Source: Saururus chinensis
Taxonomy: Eukaryota > Streptophyta > Magnoliopsida > Piperales > Saururaceae
Length of the DNA: 64,000 nt
Assembly (NCBI GenBank): GCA_035235625.1
Contig: CP141143.1
Location: 1,408,501-1,472,500 of the forward strand
Direction: 5' to 3'
This document shows, in pieces, positions 12,108 to 25,432 of this stretch; positions within the stretch are counted from its first letter, which is position 1; every line of letters starts with the position of its first letter. The position numbers were made by a program, and so were the translations under genes. A model generated the notes under the pieces. It was not told the DNA's origin. It saw only the letters and a program-made list of their open reading frames with translations, and did no database searches.

Positions 12108-13606
12108 TGTAATAACCCTATTTTTCTTATAATTTATAAATTTTATTATTTTCCTAAGTCTAATTATAACTCGTTAAGACAAGCGTAATAAGTCAAAAAT
12201 ATAGAAATTCGAAATCGGGAACAAAAGTTACGGCCTCAGGAAACGTGCTCTAAACTGGCGGGACCAACTTTGTAAATAGGGGTAAACTAGTCCATAAATG
12301 GTCTAGTCTTGTAGGGTTTGTGAATACGAGCTCAACGGTACCAAGAATGAGCAAAACGGAGTTCGGGATAGGATGTTACGATTATTTTAAAAAAAATTGG
12401 CTCGGCGGCTCAGCGCGCCGCGGCACGGTGTGTAGCATGCGAACGCGCATGTCACGCATGTGACAAATGCGCGTTCATCACATGTGTGATAGTGGCACTG
12501 CCAATTTCAGTGGCACCCACCGGAAAACACCTCCTCCCCTATAAATTCACATTTTCCGGTCATTCTTCACCCACATCCGATTTTCAACCCCTTTCACTAT
12601 TTTCTTCATTCCCGACCCAATTTAAATCCGAATTTCATAAACCAAGACCCGTTTCCTACTAATTCGAGGGTGCTCTACGCACCGGAAGTGTTATTTTACT
12701 AAGGTGACCTCTCTAAAATCCAAAAAACCCTACCACATCCCTAATCCTCCCTTTTCTCCTTTTTACTATTTCGAGACCATTTCAAACCCTTTTAGCCCGT
12801 TCAAAAGCCGTGCCCCACTAAATCGAGGGTGCTCTACGAGTTGGGACCTTTATTCTATCAAATTTCCCACTCGAAGGAAGGATCTTCTTTATACTCTACG
12901 AGGGGATTTCTTATACTCTACACGTGTTATAGGTAGGCGGCTTTAAATTCTAATCGTATACCGAGATTTTGATTCGCCAGAGCTTTACTAAAGATTTTTC
13001 TAAAAAAAAATTTGTCTTTAAAAACTACTCCTTTCGAAAAATTCTCAGTATTTTGGGTAATCATACCCTCTGGATAGTCCTTGGTTTATTGAAACTAAGG
13101 ATTATTATGATTCTGGATACTACCAAATTTGGCTTCCGGCGCGCACAGGACTGGGATATCATAGGAAATTTCCTTTCTTTCCATCTCTCGTTGCCCCATG
13201 AGTGCGGGTGTAAGTCGTCTGGTATCGCAACATTTTGTGACGATGTTTTCAGATTTTGAAAGAAAGATGGTACGATATTTCTACGTGCATATTTTTAGAA
13301 CTTAACTCAGCCTACTGAGTATAAATTTACTCACCCACCCTCACATTTTGTAGGTGTGTGATTTGAATACAAAGAAGTCAACAAAGAACTTTTCTTTGTA
13401 AAATTACAGTTTTTGTACTTTTCTTGTATTTTTTTTGTAAATTTTGTACTGACTGATGTATAAAGGCATGTTATGCCTAATTTTGGAAATCTTTGTATAA
13501 TACAAAGTATGTTGTAATTACTCTTTTGGTACATGGTGATCCTTGGCAATTGTATTTAAATTTCGTTATGTTTTAAAAAATCATTATGAATACAAGGGGT
13601 GTTACA
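12108..13606 (+). mobile_element. Solo LTR (1.5 kb) with perfect target duplication
   Basis: It starts TGTAATAACCC and ends GGGGTGTTACA, flanked by the perfect 5-bp duplication gagaa (12103-12107 and 13607-13611). The landmark order is identical to the 5197 copy: CpG-rich block (12410-12500), TATA-like tataaattc (about 12541), GCGCGCACAGG (about 13139), CCCCATGAGTG (about 13194) and CTACTGAGTA...CTCACCCACC (about 13311-13340). It is nested in the long LTR at 7228-15002. Confidence 0.8.
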
Positions 13607-15002
13607 GAGAAGTACTCGACCGGCCGCAAGACGTCGAAATCAGCCGTGGACAGCACCCAACGACGACAATTTCGCATCAACAAGAGCCCACATACGGGCA
13701 GAGAGCATGGGGCTACGCTCGAGGACAGAGGAGAGGTGGTGGACAACTCTGGTGTCAATTCTATTCAGTGGCAGAGCCAACTGACGGGTAGGCGGCACAA
13801 ATATAGAGCCTAAACCCAAAAACACACGTGTGGCCACATGCACACGCAGCCAAAAAGGACAACTCTAGGGGGAGATGGGTTGGACGATAGTGGCCCAAGG
13901 CCTACAAAAGGGCAACTGAGCTATGACCAGGTGGTGGTGGCCGATCGAAGCAGCGACATCGTCCATCGCCACCCATAACCAACACATTTGGTGTGGGCAG
14001 CTGTGCATCTCATACGGTATAGGGCAAAGGCATGCGGCCTATTCCAAGCGGAGGTATAATCGGGCCAAGTGGGGCTGACCCTCACTATCATTGAGCCGGG
14101 GTAGAGCCCACGATGGTCAAATGGCCCACGACTCGCCAATGGCAACGACCCGAAATGCACCTAAAACGTCTAATCGGGCGGAGCAAGACAATAGAGGTGA
14201 AGTGTGGTAAAAAATGGCAACCCCCAACCAACATCGGGTCGAAGTAGGCTGGACGGAGTCCGTCCTATGGCCGGACGATGACTGGAAACACACTGGCATC
14301 AAAAAAACATCATAGATAGTGAAATGAGAATATAACCAAAACCCGACCAAAGTACCGATAGCTCATAGCAGAGCAAAGAAAGTATGGTGGCTCTAGCCAG
14401 TGCCTATGGGTTCCTAGCAGCCAACTAAACATAAGTCTAGTTGAGGGCAGCCGCAAACGATATCAAAATCACACCCCTATGGCTCAAAAACAAGATTTGA
14501 ATGAGAGAAAAACTGAAGAAAAGTTTGGTGCCTCGTGGAGGAGCGAAGAGGCCATGGCGGTGGTTATAGCCGGTACCTATAGACTCGATCGGTGAGGCAA
14601 AGAGGATCATGACAAGAATTGGTGGAACTCGACGATGGTGGAGGGAGAACAGAGCAACCAGAATCTCACTTGGGTTTCTCTCCCAACTCACTTGATGTGA
14701 AAAACTTACTGGACGTAAGTTTTCTAGAATCCGATCTTTAGATTCCGGATATATATATATACATTTATATCCCCAACATGCGTTCACCTCCCGGTTACGT
14801 GTCGTAGCTCCATAATTCACGCTGTAAGTACTTGGCAAAGCCTACGGCTCACGACTAAGCCCCACACCCAACTCTATCGGTATAAATATTAGGAGAAATA
14901 TATAAATATGAATACATCGAAGTATCACATTTTTTCGCCGAAAATGACCAAAAAAATATCAGAAAAATCATAAAAAATCATAGAAAAATCAAGGACCTTA
15001 CA

Positions 15003-16140
15003 TGCTCACCCCACCCCTTTTTCTCTTGCCCCATTTTGGTGCTAGCAGCTTATAATTGAAGGCCACAGTCATGACCAGCATGGTCGTCATTGCAGCCAAG
15101 GGAGGGCAGGCACAGCCCTGCTGCATGGAGTGGCCTAGTTTCTAATTGTGGTAAGAAGAGACGCCACTGAGGCCAACAAGGCCGTGACCTTGCTGTAGGG
15201 TGCGGTCTTGCTGCATGCAGCAGCTCAACTTCTAGTTTTGGCTAGAAGGGTGCCACTAAGGTAGTGGGGCTGCAACCGCGTATTTGTAGCTGGTGCGGCC
15301 TGGGTTGCTAGCCGTCGCCACCGTTGCTCTTGCTCACCATTGTCGTTGCCGACAGAGTTGGAGAAGATGAAGAAGATATAGTTTTGTTTATTAAGTAAGG
15401 GGTGGACAGAGGTATACATGAGTATTTTAGTAACTTTTTTAGGAGTGTACACATAATAGGGGGCCTTGAGCATTTCATTGGTGGGAGGGGTATAGACGCA
15501 TTCAAGATTTTTATTGTGGTTTTTCTTTTAGTATAAAATAACATATCAAAACTTGAATGAGGGGTAAATGCCTTTTTTTAGGTTTAGAAGTGTTTTCTCA
15601 TACGACCCCTTAGTAATTGAAATTGGTGATTGGAATACTGTTTCAACAAACAAAATCCCAACAATCTAAGTCATTGACATTTTGGTTGTCATGTTTGGTT
15701 AACTTGCAACTTTGATCAACTTCAACTTCATTGTACGCTTTACATTTTTCTATCATTGACCTAAACCTGACAGGGTGAATATTTCTATTTGGCCTCTCTT
15801 ACTTCTTTTGTGTGATTTTATTTTTAAAAGTGCTAGAAAAAGATGAAATAATTTATATTAGAATGAAAAAAATACACACGCATTTTAATAGCAGTCACAA
15901 GTAGGACCTATATGGTCTCAAATTTAATGGATAGGTTTCTTTGAGTTTCATCCACTTCAAGGTAGCTAATTAAAAATGCATTCTATCTATCCCACATTAA
16001 TAAATATATTTAAAAAAATAATAATTTTTATTAAATGGTAAAACCCACATTTATGAAAAAAAACTTATGGTACCCAACCAATTAACAAAATAGAGTTATT
16101 AATATATATATTTTTTTACCAAATGAAACTATTAATTTAA
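15003..16140. other. Intergenic sequence left of MER3
   Basis: No gene was recognised. A diverged partial duplication (ctgctgcat / cactgaggcc-type words) is visible at 15110-15260, and 15820-16160 is AT-rich. The open frames here are short and without domain. Confidence 0.5.
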
Positions 16141-16304
16141 GATAGAGAGAATATTTATTAATAATGTTTTGACACTTCCTCTCTCGACTTAAACCCCATA
16201 CACAAGTCAAAGTGAACTTTGTGTGACGCCCACTCATCTAATCTAATCAAAATAGATGTATAAATTTTTGTGGGTATTATTGTTGTAGGAATATCACTAT
16301 CCAT
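16141..16304. mobile_element. Relic of a small Mutator-type MITE
   Basis: The right end (aggaatatcactatcc) and the interior (actttgtgtg, gattaga words) match the better preserved MITE at 53268-53436. The left end is degraded and no target duplication could be found. It lies about 600 bases upstream of the MER3 start codon. Confidence 0.5.
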
Positions 16305-16705
16305 AGGATAGCTTTTCTAAGAGGTGGGTGACTTTGTTTGGGTGAGGAGGAATAGTGTTGTGCCATTGGGAATTTGACCAACGGGGTGAAGGTGGGTCCA
16401 CATTCAAAGTGGGGACGAGAAAAGAGAGGGGTAGAAATGGAATTTGAGAAAAAAAAACTCCACCGAGGGGGTTTCTGTGCAGGTTCATAATACAGGGAAT
16501 GTATGTGCATTTACATGATAATTCAGGGAGGCGTAAGTGCAATTTCACCCTTATTTTATTTTATTTTGCATTTCTAGCGCCAAAATTCAAATGAGAAGAA
16601 GGAACAATTTCCGACTTCCTTGGTCCGGAGGCACAGAACAATTCAAATACGCTCCTCTTCTTCATCATCTTCCTCCCATCGAAGTGAGCTAAACTGAGTT
16701 CCGAG

Positions 16706-16895
16706 GTAAGTGATCCTCATTGCCTGCATTCCAAGTTTTCGAGGCCTTATGCAGAAGCACAGCTCGATGAATCGCACTCCTCCGCTTTTTTTTTGTTTGT
16801 TTTTGTTTTTTGGTACTTTGATTTCATGAAGTGGTTGTATGCATACTTGACGGGAGAGTGATTCTGGGAGTGTTTGGAAACCAGGCCGTTTGCAG
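16706..16895 (+). other. Probable 5' UTR intron of MER3
   Basis: A good donor (ccgag|gtaagt at 16706) is followed by a T-rich stretch and an acceptor (tttgcag ending 16895) only 8 bases before the MER3 start codon. This suggests a 190-base intron in the 5' leader. Inference from splice sites only. Confidence 0.5.
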
Positions 16896-16903
16896 GAACC
16901 GTC

Positions 16904-19900
16904 ATGGATTCTTACGCACTAAAGTCTGTTTCAGACCTGCCTCCGCCGTTTCGGTCAGCCTTCAGTTTCAGGTGAGGAACAGTATTTTCGGAAAATAAGA
17001 AGGTCGATTTTCGATTTCACCTTCGATTTAGATGATCCGAGTAAGTCGTCGATGCCATTCTTCCTTTGGTCGAATATGCAGGTATTTCAATTCCCTGCAA
17101 AGCGAATGTTTCGGCTGCTGTTTCCTCTCCGATATCAACATGGTTATCTCAGCACCCACGGCAAGTGGTAAAACTGTGCTCTTCGAGCTCTGTATCTTGA
17201 GACTTCTTTCCAGGTTCCTCTCTCCAGACGGCAAGTTTGAACATATAAAAGGAACAATCAAAACAGTAAGTCGAACATTCCTGTGGTTCCTTAATATTCG
17301 TTGTTCCCCATCTTTTCTCAGGGTTATGCCATGGGACACGCTGCTCCGTTCCATTTGGCATGGAGTATGATTTCGCTATTCGGCGTTGCACACATCAGAA
17401 TTTACTTTTTTACAGATTTGTTTGTCTCAACGAAAAAGAGTTGTGTTCTATTGCACGGGACATTAGTAGTGCACAAATGGTCCTAATATTAATAGATTAT
17501 ATATCCATCTTCTGAAAGTGGCGCAGTTTGTTGAACTGTGGTTATGCTTGATACTAATGCCTCTTGCTGACATCACGAGCAGGTTTATATAGCTCCATTA
17601 AAGGCATTAGTGCAAGAGAAGCTCAGGGATTGGAACCAGAAGCTTGGCTCCTTGGGAATAAGTTGCTTGGAACTGACAGGTGATAATGAATCTTCTAGTG
17701 TAAGGAGCATTCAAGAAGCTGACATAATTTTGACTACTCCCGAGGTACAAGTTTGTGGCATATTCTAAAAGTGCTTTAGATTGATGATCTGCATTGTTAT
17801 TGTGGTCCCAGAGTACTTCTTGTAGTCACTGGAATCTTAAAACTATCTGTCTTATCTCCAGAAATTTGATGCTGTGACTAGGCAGCGCATAAGAGATGGG
17901 GGATTGGGTTTTTTCAGTGATATAGCTCTCCTACTTATTGATGAAGTTCACTTGTTAAATGATCCACGAGGAGCTGCTTTAGAGGCCATCGTTAGTAGAA
18001 TAAAAATGCTAGCTCGCAGCCCAATAATGCATTTGTGTTCTCTGGCCCATGTTCGTTTTATTGGTGTTTCTGCAACGATTCCAAACATTCATGATCTTGG
18101 TAAATACGAACGTCATTTTCTGCATTTAACTTTTGGTGATTTCATTATTGACTAAGGAGAAGTTAGAAATCTTCTCATTTTATCTTGTGTTTGCAAAAAC
18201 AGCGGAATGGCTAATGGTTCCCTTGGAAGGAATAAAAAGGTAGGCTATACTGAACTAAAAAATTGCAGGTTGCAATCAGAGCCAACAAACTTCTATGTTT
18301 CAATTTCTCATTGCAGATTTGGTGAAGAAATGAGACCCATAAAGTTGACCACTAAAGTTTTTGGTACACATCTGCCATTGAAATGTTTCTCATGCAAAAA
18401 ATTTTATACTTCTGAAGTACCTTAATAGTTGTCTTATAACCAAATAATTTACAAAGTTGACTTGTATAGTTATAGGTATATATATATATATCTACCTTGA
18501 ACTGATTCTCAAACTAACTCTATACTTTCTAAAGTAGACTATCTATAATTTTCTGCAACCAATCTTTTTCTATCTAAATTTAAGCTGCAGCTAAGTGCAA
18601 TTTGTACATTTCTGGACTTTGTCTGTGGTGCTAAAATTTAGTCAAAAACCTCAGGGTACATTAATAATGCTAATTAGAGGGTTTATTTTCAATATTTTGT
18701 CTTCGTAAAAGGATCTTGCTATTCAATGTGGTAATAAATTTTAGAAAGAATAGTCTGGTTCTATCTTTCATCCAAGGACCTTTTTTGTTGCCAACATGTA
18801 AGAGGCTTAATGCTTTTTTCAGTCTGACCTCATATAGCTGGAAGAGATGATTATCATTTCAATTTACAGGATATGCCGCTGCCAGGAATGACTTTTTGTT
18901 TGAAAAGGTGACTGAAGCAAATCTTTTTTTTTTAGCATCTTTTGGTAAACTAAATCTTTGATAGCTTTCTTTTCATGATCAGCTATAATAATCATCTCAA
19001 AATGCATGACACATTTCTCCTTTTGTTCTGAGGACTAAGTATCCAATGCCTTGTTTCACCATTCAGCGTCTGCAAAATTTCATCTTTGGTAAGGGTAGGC
19101 TTATGATACATTTATTATTTGAATCTTTTGGGCTGTTTAACTTTTTTTTTTTTCGCCTTGAAGGAACTGGAAAAATGATTAATCTGCTTAAGTTTAGTGC
19201 AGACATCCTAATGCAACATTCCAGAGGAAAGTCTGCTTTGGTTTTCTGTTCCACCAGAAAAGGAGCACAAGAGGCTGCACAGTGCCTTTGTCAAGCTGCA
19301 ATGAGCCTTGGCCATTCAAATCCTTTTATAAAATACAAAGACCAACAGGATAGGCTAAAGGAAGCTTCTTTATCATTCAGTGACAAGCAAATGCAATCCT
19401 GTATCCAGTATGGTGGTATGCATTATTTGATTCACCTATCTTTTCCAATCGGAAACTTTCCTTTTTTTATCTTGTCCGGTTGAATGAGCAGGGCACACTT
19501 CTGGGTGATCTGATAGGTAAAGAATTGTGCAAGGGAACAGAGCTCTTTATCTTGCTCACGATTATTTTTTATCAACAGATGTTTTTCTTTCTTTGTAGTT
19601 GGTTATCACAATGGTGGCCTTTGTCAAAAGGATAGGAACCTCATCGAAGGTCTTTTTCTCAGAGGAGATCTTCAAATTCTGTGTACAACAAATACATTGG
19701 CACATGGAATCAATTTGCCAGCTCACACAGTGGTTATCAAATCAACGCAGTTCTTGTATGTCAAATTAGTGTACTGCACCCATCTATAATACGTGAGCTA
19801 AAACTTTAGTTTCTGTGCAGCAACAAGGAGAAAGGCATGTATTCGGAGTATGACCGGTCTATGATATTGCAAGTATGTCATTTCATTTTGTCCAGCTTCT

Positions 19901-22900
19901 TTTGAGGTTCCCTAGTGATTGCATATGTACAGGTCATACAATAAAACTGCATTGTGTATGTATATGTCTGTGTCTGTTCAGTGTTTTTTGATGTTTCCGT
20001 TCAGAGTCTTCAGATGTGTGGAGGTAGAACAACATGATCCATATACGCAAACCTATACATTGAACTTCACATGATCGTTTCTGCTGTCATTGTTTGTATG
20101 CTAAGTCTTGTTTTCTTGAGGTCGAAATTATAATTTGGGTTTCCAGATGTGTGGCAGGGCTGGTCGCCCACCATTTGATGATGCTGGCATGGTTATAATC
20201 ATGACAAGAAAAGAAACAGTAAATCCTTTTGAACCATATTCATTGGTGTGCTTTTTGCATCCAGAAGATTCTGCACTTGTGTAAGACCTAACTGTTGATT
20301 TCTACTGTAGGTTCATTTATATGAAAATCTTTTGGGTGGGTGTGAAATGGTGGAATCCCAGTAAGTATTTGATTTATTTTTCAGCAAGTTGTTTATTTGA
20401 TAGTCCCCAGTCAGGTTATACCGTGTGTTGTCCATCACAGATTGCTTTCTTGTACTATGGAGCACCTGAATGCAGAAATAGTTCAGCTTACTGTATCTGA
20501 TATCAGTTTGGCAATTGAGTGGCTGAAATGTTCATATTTGTTTGTTCGCATAAAGAAGGTATGTACTGGCCCTGATTTTCTTATGCTTTGCTTTTTATTG
20601 GCTATTGATATGCTTACATGCCTTATCAGAATCCGGAATATTATGGCATTAAAAAAGGAATTCCATGGGAACGCCTGGAGAAGCATGTGCAAGGTGCTTT
20701 ATGATTACTATCCACAACCTGGGCTTTGCCTTTGTTTTCTGCCATTTGATTAGTGTTCATTTCCATTGCAGAAATATGTGTTCAAAATATTAATGAGTTG
20801 GCACAATATGGAATGATCTGGACAGACGAAGATGGATTTCTTCTGAAACCACTAGGTAATATGTGATTTCAATGAAGACAACTACCTGCGACTTTCTGAA
20901 GTTGGTATGAAGTCACTGTTTGAAACAACTTGACGTGTGTACTGATGGCTACCTTATTAGTTTAAGTAGAGTTACATGCTATACTTCGTGATCCTGCAGC
21001 TACCCACAGGCTATCCATCTTCTTTAATCTATTTAACAGGCAGCTGATTTGGGGATCCTTTATTTCCAGTATACACGGTAGTTAATTAAAATCTTATATT
21101 AAAATGTCTAATGCTTGTTGCATGACATATGTACAGTAGTAAAAGAGGCCCCTCATCATTACTGTTGGGGCACTCAATTGTCTAATAATATCAATTGTAA
21201 GTCTATTCATCACGATCCTCAACAAAGTCCAACTTGGATTATACTTTATGTTCTACCTTGCTTGGAGCCTTTGACATCCTAAAGAAGTTTATCTCCAATT
21301 CTTTTAACTTTTCAATCCATGACCACCTTGGAAATGTTCTTCTCTTCCAGGATCCTTGAAAAACCTTCAGTTTCAAATGCCTGTACATTCTGTCAATGAT
21401 CTACTTTCCACATGTTCATGGGATCTCAAGTGTCTTTCTGTGCTTTATCACTTATGTAGCCATATATAGAACTGAGTTCAATGAAGTTCTACTGTGGATT
21501 GCTGGTTCAAGCTTAGGTAAAAGCCATTTACTGATGGATCTGGTTCAAGAACCTCATAAACCATATTTTGTTCAGAGTTCTATTTGCATGTTTAAAGTTG
21601 AAATAGTGACTTTATAATATGCAATAGCTGTTTCTTCTTTGTCAACAGAACCTGGAAAGCTGATGACAAAGTACTATTTGACATTTGAAACCATGAAAGA
21701 TATTGTGCAAACTGCGGAGAATTGCACCTTGGAAGACGCACTTCGAACTGTCTGCCGCTCCAAAGAGATTGCATGTGTGTAAGCTCAACTGTTGTTTGTT
21801 GGTCACTGATCGACTGCAGTATTGATTGATGTGGGTCTCACAATTGAAGGGATACAACTACGACGCAACGAGAAGAAACTCTTAAATGATGTAAACTCAG
21901 ACAAGAATGTCCGGCTGCGTTTTCATGTTCTAAGTGAAAATGGAAAACGGAAAAAACGCATCCAGACAAGAGAGGAAAAGATATTCATTTTAGTAAATGA
22001 TTGCTTGACTGGTGATCCTTCAATTCATGATCTATCACTAAACCAGGTTGCCTTTTGATAACATACATATTCTCTTTTATTTTTCTATTTTTCTATTTTT
22101 CAATACTCTTATTTATTCTCTTGACCCACATTCTTGGAAATATTTTTTGCATATTTCATAGGACATGAACCAGGTATGCTCAAATGGAACAAGGGTTGCA
22201 AGATGTATGAAAGATTTCTTCATTTACAAAAGGAATTACAAGGGATATCTGAACACCACCGTTCTTGCTAAAAGTTTACATCAAAGGCTCTGGGATGATA
22301 GTCCTTACTTGCTGAAACAATTGACTGGCATCGGCATGGTCACTGCAAAGGTTTTCATTTCCTTCCAATTTTATATGTCTACTACAGACATGCATGGTAA
22401 TTTATTGACAATGGTGAAATTACAATTCTTACTTGCTGAAATAATTGGGTAGTATTGGCATGGCCACTGCAAAGGTTTTTGCTTCCACATTTTTTATATT
22501 TACTACATGGTATTCTTTTCAATGTCAGGACAGACTGATTGCTTCTTTTGATTTTTCTTGTAAAAAATGACATTGTGCGTGATCTTATATAACTTCGTAA
22601 ACTTTCGTGCCCTTGTATTTTTTGTTAGTTCATTATTAGTGAGTAGAATCCGTATAGCATGCAAACATAAGACAATACGTATGTGTGCCTAGTTCTGTCA
22701 TCTCTTAAAATGTAAAGTTTTATACAACTAGACGTAAGGGCTAAATTTAGCGGTTATGGCTCCACCAATACCTGCAAACTCAAGTTGATTCTTATAGTTA
22801 CTGGCAATCTGCGGTTTGTTATACAAACTAGGTACTGCATTCTTCCGGAATCAGTTCTTTTGCTGCCCTTGAGGAAGCTGATCCGAGGAGGATAGAAATG

Positions 22901-25432
22901 GTAACTGGTCGAAAATATCCATTTGGCAACCACATCAAGGATTCCCTCTTATCACTTCCACCAAAGGTTGAGATGAAAATTGAATCTGAAAGCCAGAGGC
23001 AAGGAAAATCAAAGCTGGTGATCACTTTGGCTAGGGTGTTGCGACCAAACTCAACATTGAAGCGACATTATGCTGATATGGTGTGTCCTCAATTTTCACA
23101 AATTGCCTGCTTGTCGCACTCTAATGTCGTATCACTTTTATGGTACATTGGGTATCACATGTTTCACAGGTTGTCGGCTCCATAGAAGACAATCATATCC
23201 TTTTTCACGAGAAAATAAGGTTCATATTAATGTCCTTTACGCTTCAAAAACTAAGCCACAGATATAGTATAAATACTCTCTTCATGATTTATTCTTTTCA
23301 AATTTTGGTGCAGCAGGATTGAAGAATTCTCCAGGTATGAAAAATAAAACATCAGCTACTGTAATATTTCTTTTTATACTGTTGGAAAACTAAAATGTGC
23401 CCAGCCAGGCCTGCTATTTTGTTTTAGGCGAGAAATGAACTGCACGTAAATATATAGAGAGAAAATATTAAATTCTTACTCAGTCAAGGAACTGGAAGTT
23501 GGATGTAAGACCAAATTTATTGATGACCACATACGATATGAAATGGTAACCTCAATCTTTGGTGGATTTAGTTGGGGTCACTTCCATTTAAAGCTTGTGT
23601 TACAAAATCACTAGAATCAAGGCCTACGAATGTTATTATATGAGAATCTGGCATGTAGTCTTTTTTTTTATGCATAAAAAGGTCAAGGTCATCCCAATTC
23701 CCCCTAATTGTTTTGGCAGAGCTTTGTATTTAACTCCGATAATGGATGGTTATAACTACGTCACTGTTATCTGAATTCTGTTGATGGCTGTTCTTATTGG
23801 CATGATCCTACATTCCTGTTGCATATTTTTAGTATTTATTTTCCATACTTTGGATAGTGTCAACCAAAATCTCTTCAATTCTAAAAACAATCTTACTAGC
23901 CTTTTTTCCTGCTAACTAATCATGAGTAACTGCAGCCCTTATAGTGCAACAGTCCTCATTTCTAGCCCTCAGCAGGGAAAGGTTACCGTGAAAGCACATC
24001 TAATATTTGAAGAATACAGTAAAGTTCTATTTTGATTCCTCTTATTTTGTAGCAATTCGCCACATTCGTATAATGACGTTTTCCTTAACCATTTGTGCAG
24101 TTGGCATTGATGTACATGTCGAACATGTGATAACTCAAGATGTTACCCTAATTACTTCTCCGAACCGTAGAAGAAAACAGTCACTCTCCACATATGTTCC
24201 ATACAAGGAAATTCATGTGGTGGAAGACGAAGATGCCAGTTCTGGAATCCCAGCAGGGAAAAATAACATAAGTAATCCCGATGTATCCCAATCTTCTTTG
24301 TAAGTGCTTCTGTTTGTTAAATGGCTTCGAGAAGATTTATAGTCGCAATTTTGAGTCTCCAATTCTGCATAAGAAGCTTCTAACAGTGGGTCCTGTGGTA
24401 CAGGCCTAGCTTTAATTTACTTCCTGAAGACATTGAAGACGGTACTACTTTTTGAGTCTTCAATAATGAATCACCAGATATTTTTTAATTTTTACCAAAT
24501 TCAACATGTTTCACAACTAGTGTGCTTTTTTTTTCCGGTAAGGCGTTCTACCTAGGGAAACTGAAGAACGCGGGTCTGACAGTTTAACAGAACATACAAT
24601 TTTTGACCATATCCGGAAAAAGGCTAAAACTTTCCCAGCTCTTCAGTCGCTGGTACTTGCAGATTCAGGACGATCTCCTATTCCAACATCTAAGAGGGAG
24701 GTCTCAACAAATTACAACAAGAATGAAAAACAAAAACAAAATCCAACCGCATTAGATCTCAATCCCGTGAGCCACCTCTGCAACATGAGCAATTTGTACA
24801 ACTTTTCTAGCACTTCAAGAGCAGTTGCCGACTCAAGACAAATCGAGATTTCGTTCCAGACGGCCTGCCCAGGAAGTGCTTTTCAGCTATCTTTGATGGA
24901 ATCTGCTCAAATCCCTAGAATCCATGAGATATCCACCGAAAACATGTGGATCAATCCTGATCGAATGCAAAGAAACGCGTTTACTGAATCATCTCATAGT
25001 GGTTTGCCGGTAGGGGATATCCAGGTTGCTGGAGGGGTTCCATTGCCGAGAACTTGCAGCAAAGAAGCCAAACGTCAGGTTTCTGAAGGTTCAAGCTGGT
25101 TTGCAGGTCTTACAGAAGTTAGCAAACCTATTTCCATTAATATCAGCAAAAAGGAGTCTTGCGAGTTGTCTGAGCGAGAAAAGACTTTAGCACTGAGCAA
25201 GCAACAAGCAAAGTCCGACGGTTTGGAAACTACAAAAGGAAAATCTGAGGCTCCCGTTTTTATGGATCGGAAGGAAACTATCAAGACGATTATTGATAGT
25301 GTCTTTAAGGAAGAGGATATTCGAGCAGGTGGTTGCCTAGGTGTGGAGGATTCAATCACAGGAGGAATAAACACTAATGACATCTTCAGTAGATATAAGA
25401 GCGTGTTTTCATTCCTATATGAAGCATGGTAG
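16904..25432 (+). CDS. MER3: MER3/HFM1 (ROCK-N-ROLLERS) meiotic DNA helicase
   Basis: Ski2-like DNA helicase of the ZMM pathway, which in plants promotes class I meiotic crossovers in the nucleus. I count 26 coding exons: 16904-16971, 17082-17265, 17583-17744, 17862-18099, 18203-18239, 18317-18363, 18870-18907, 19067-19088, 19203-19415, 19599-19755, 19821-19872, 20147-20218, 20311-20360, 20441-20558, 20630-20693, 20772-20855, 21649-21774, 21850-22046, 22162-22350, 22832-23080, 23170-23219, 23317-23334, 23936-24018, 24101-24299, 24404-24441, 24543-25432. All phases agree and give 1214 aa, close to plant homologues. Motifs: Walker A SAPTASGKT (46-54), IDEVH (164-168), SATIPN (about 206), QMCGRAGRP (406-414), winged-helix/Sec63 region, and HhH LTGIGMVTAK (about 697-706). 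The C-terminal 300 residues look disordered. Two exons are only 22 and 18 nt. The stop at 25430-25432 may be bypassed by splicing at 25430 to a short last exon (25652-25693). Confidence 0.92.

Larger units (their letters stand above)
7228..15002 (-). mobile_element. Very long LTR (minus orientation) broken up by two nested LTRs
   Basis: Read on the minus strand the unit starts TGTAAGGTCCTTG (near 15002) and ends CTCGGGCGTTACA (at 7228). The flanks tgctt (7223-7227) and tgctc (15003-15007) match at 4 of 5 bases, consistent with an aged target duplication. A CTACTGAGTA / ACTCA block lies about 530 bases from the 7228 end (7747-7773), the same relative place as in the shorter LTRs. Removing the nested elements at about 9772-11505 and 12108-13606 leaves about 4.5 kb, long but possible for Gypsy LTRs. 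It has a TATA-like region near 14740-14770. It could also be two abutting fragments. No coding capacity was recognised. Confidence 0.45.
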
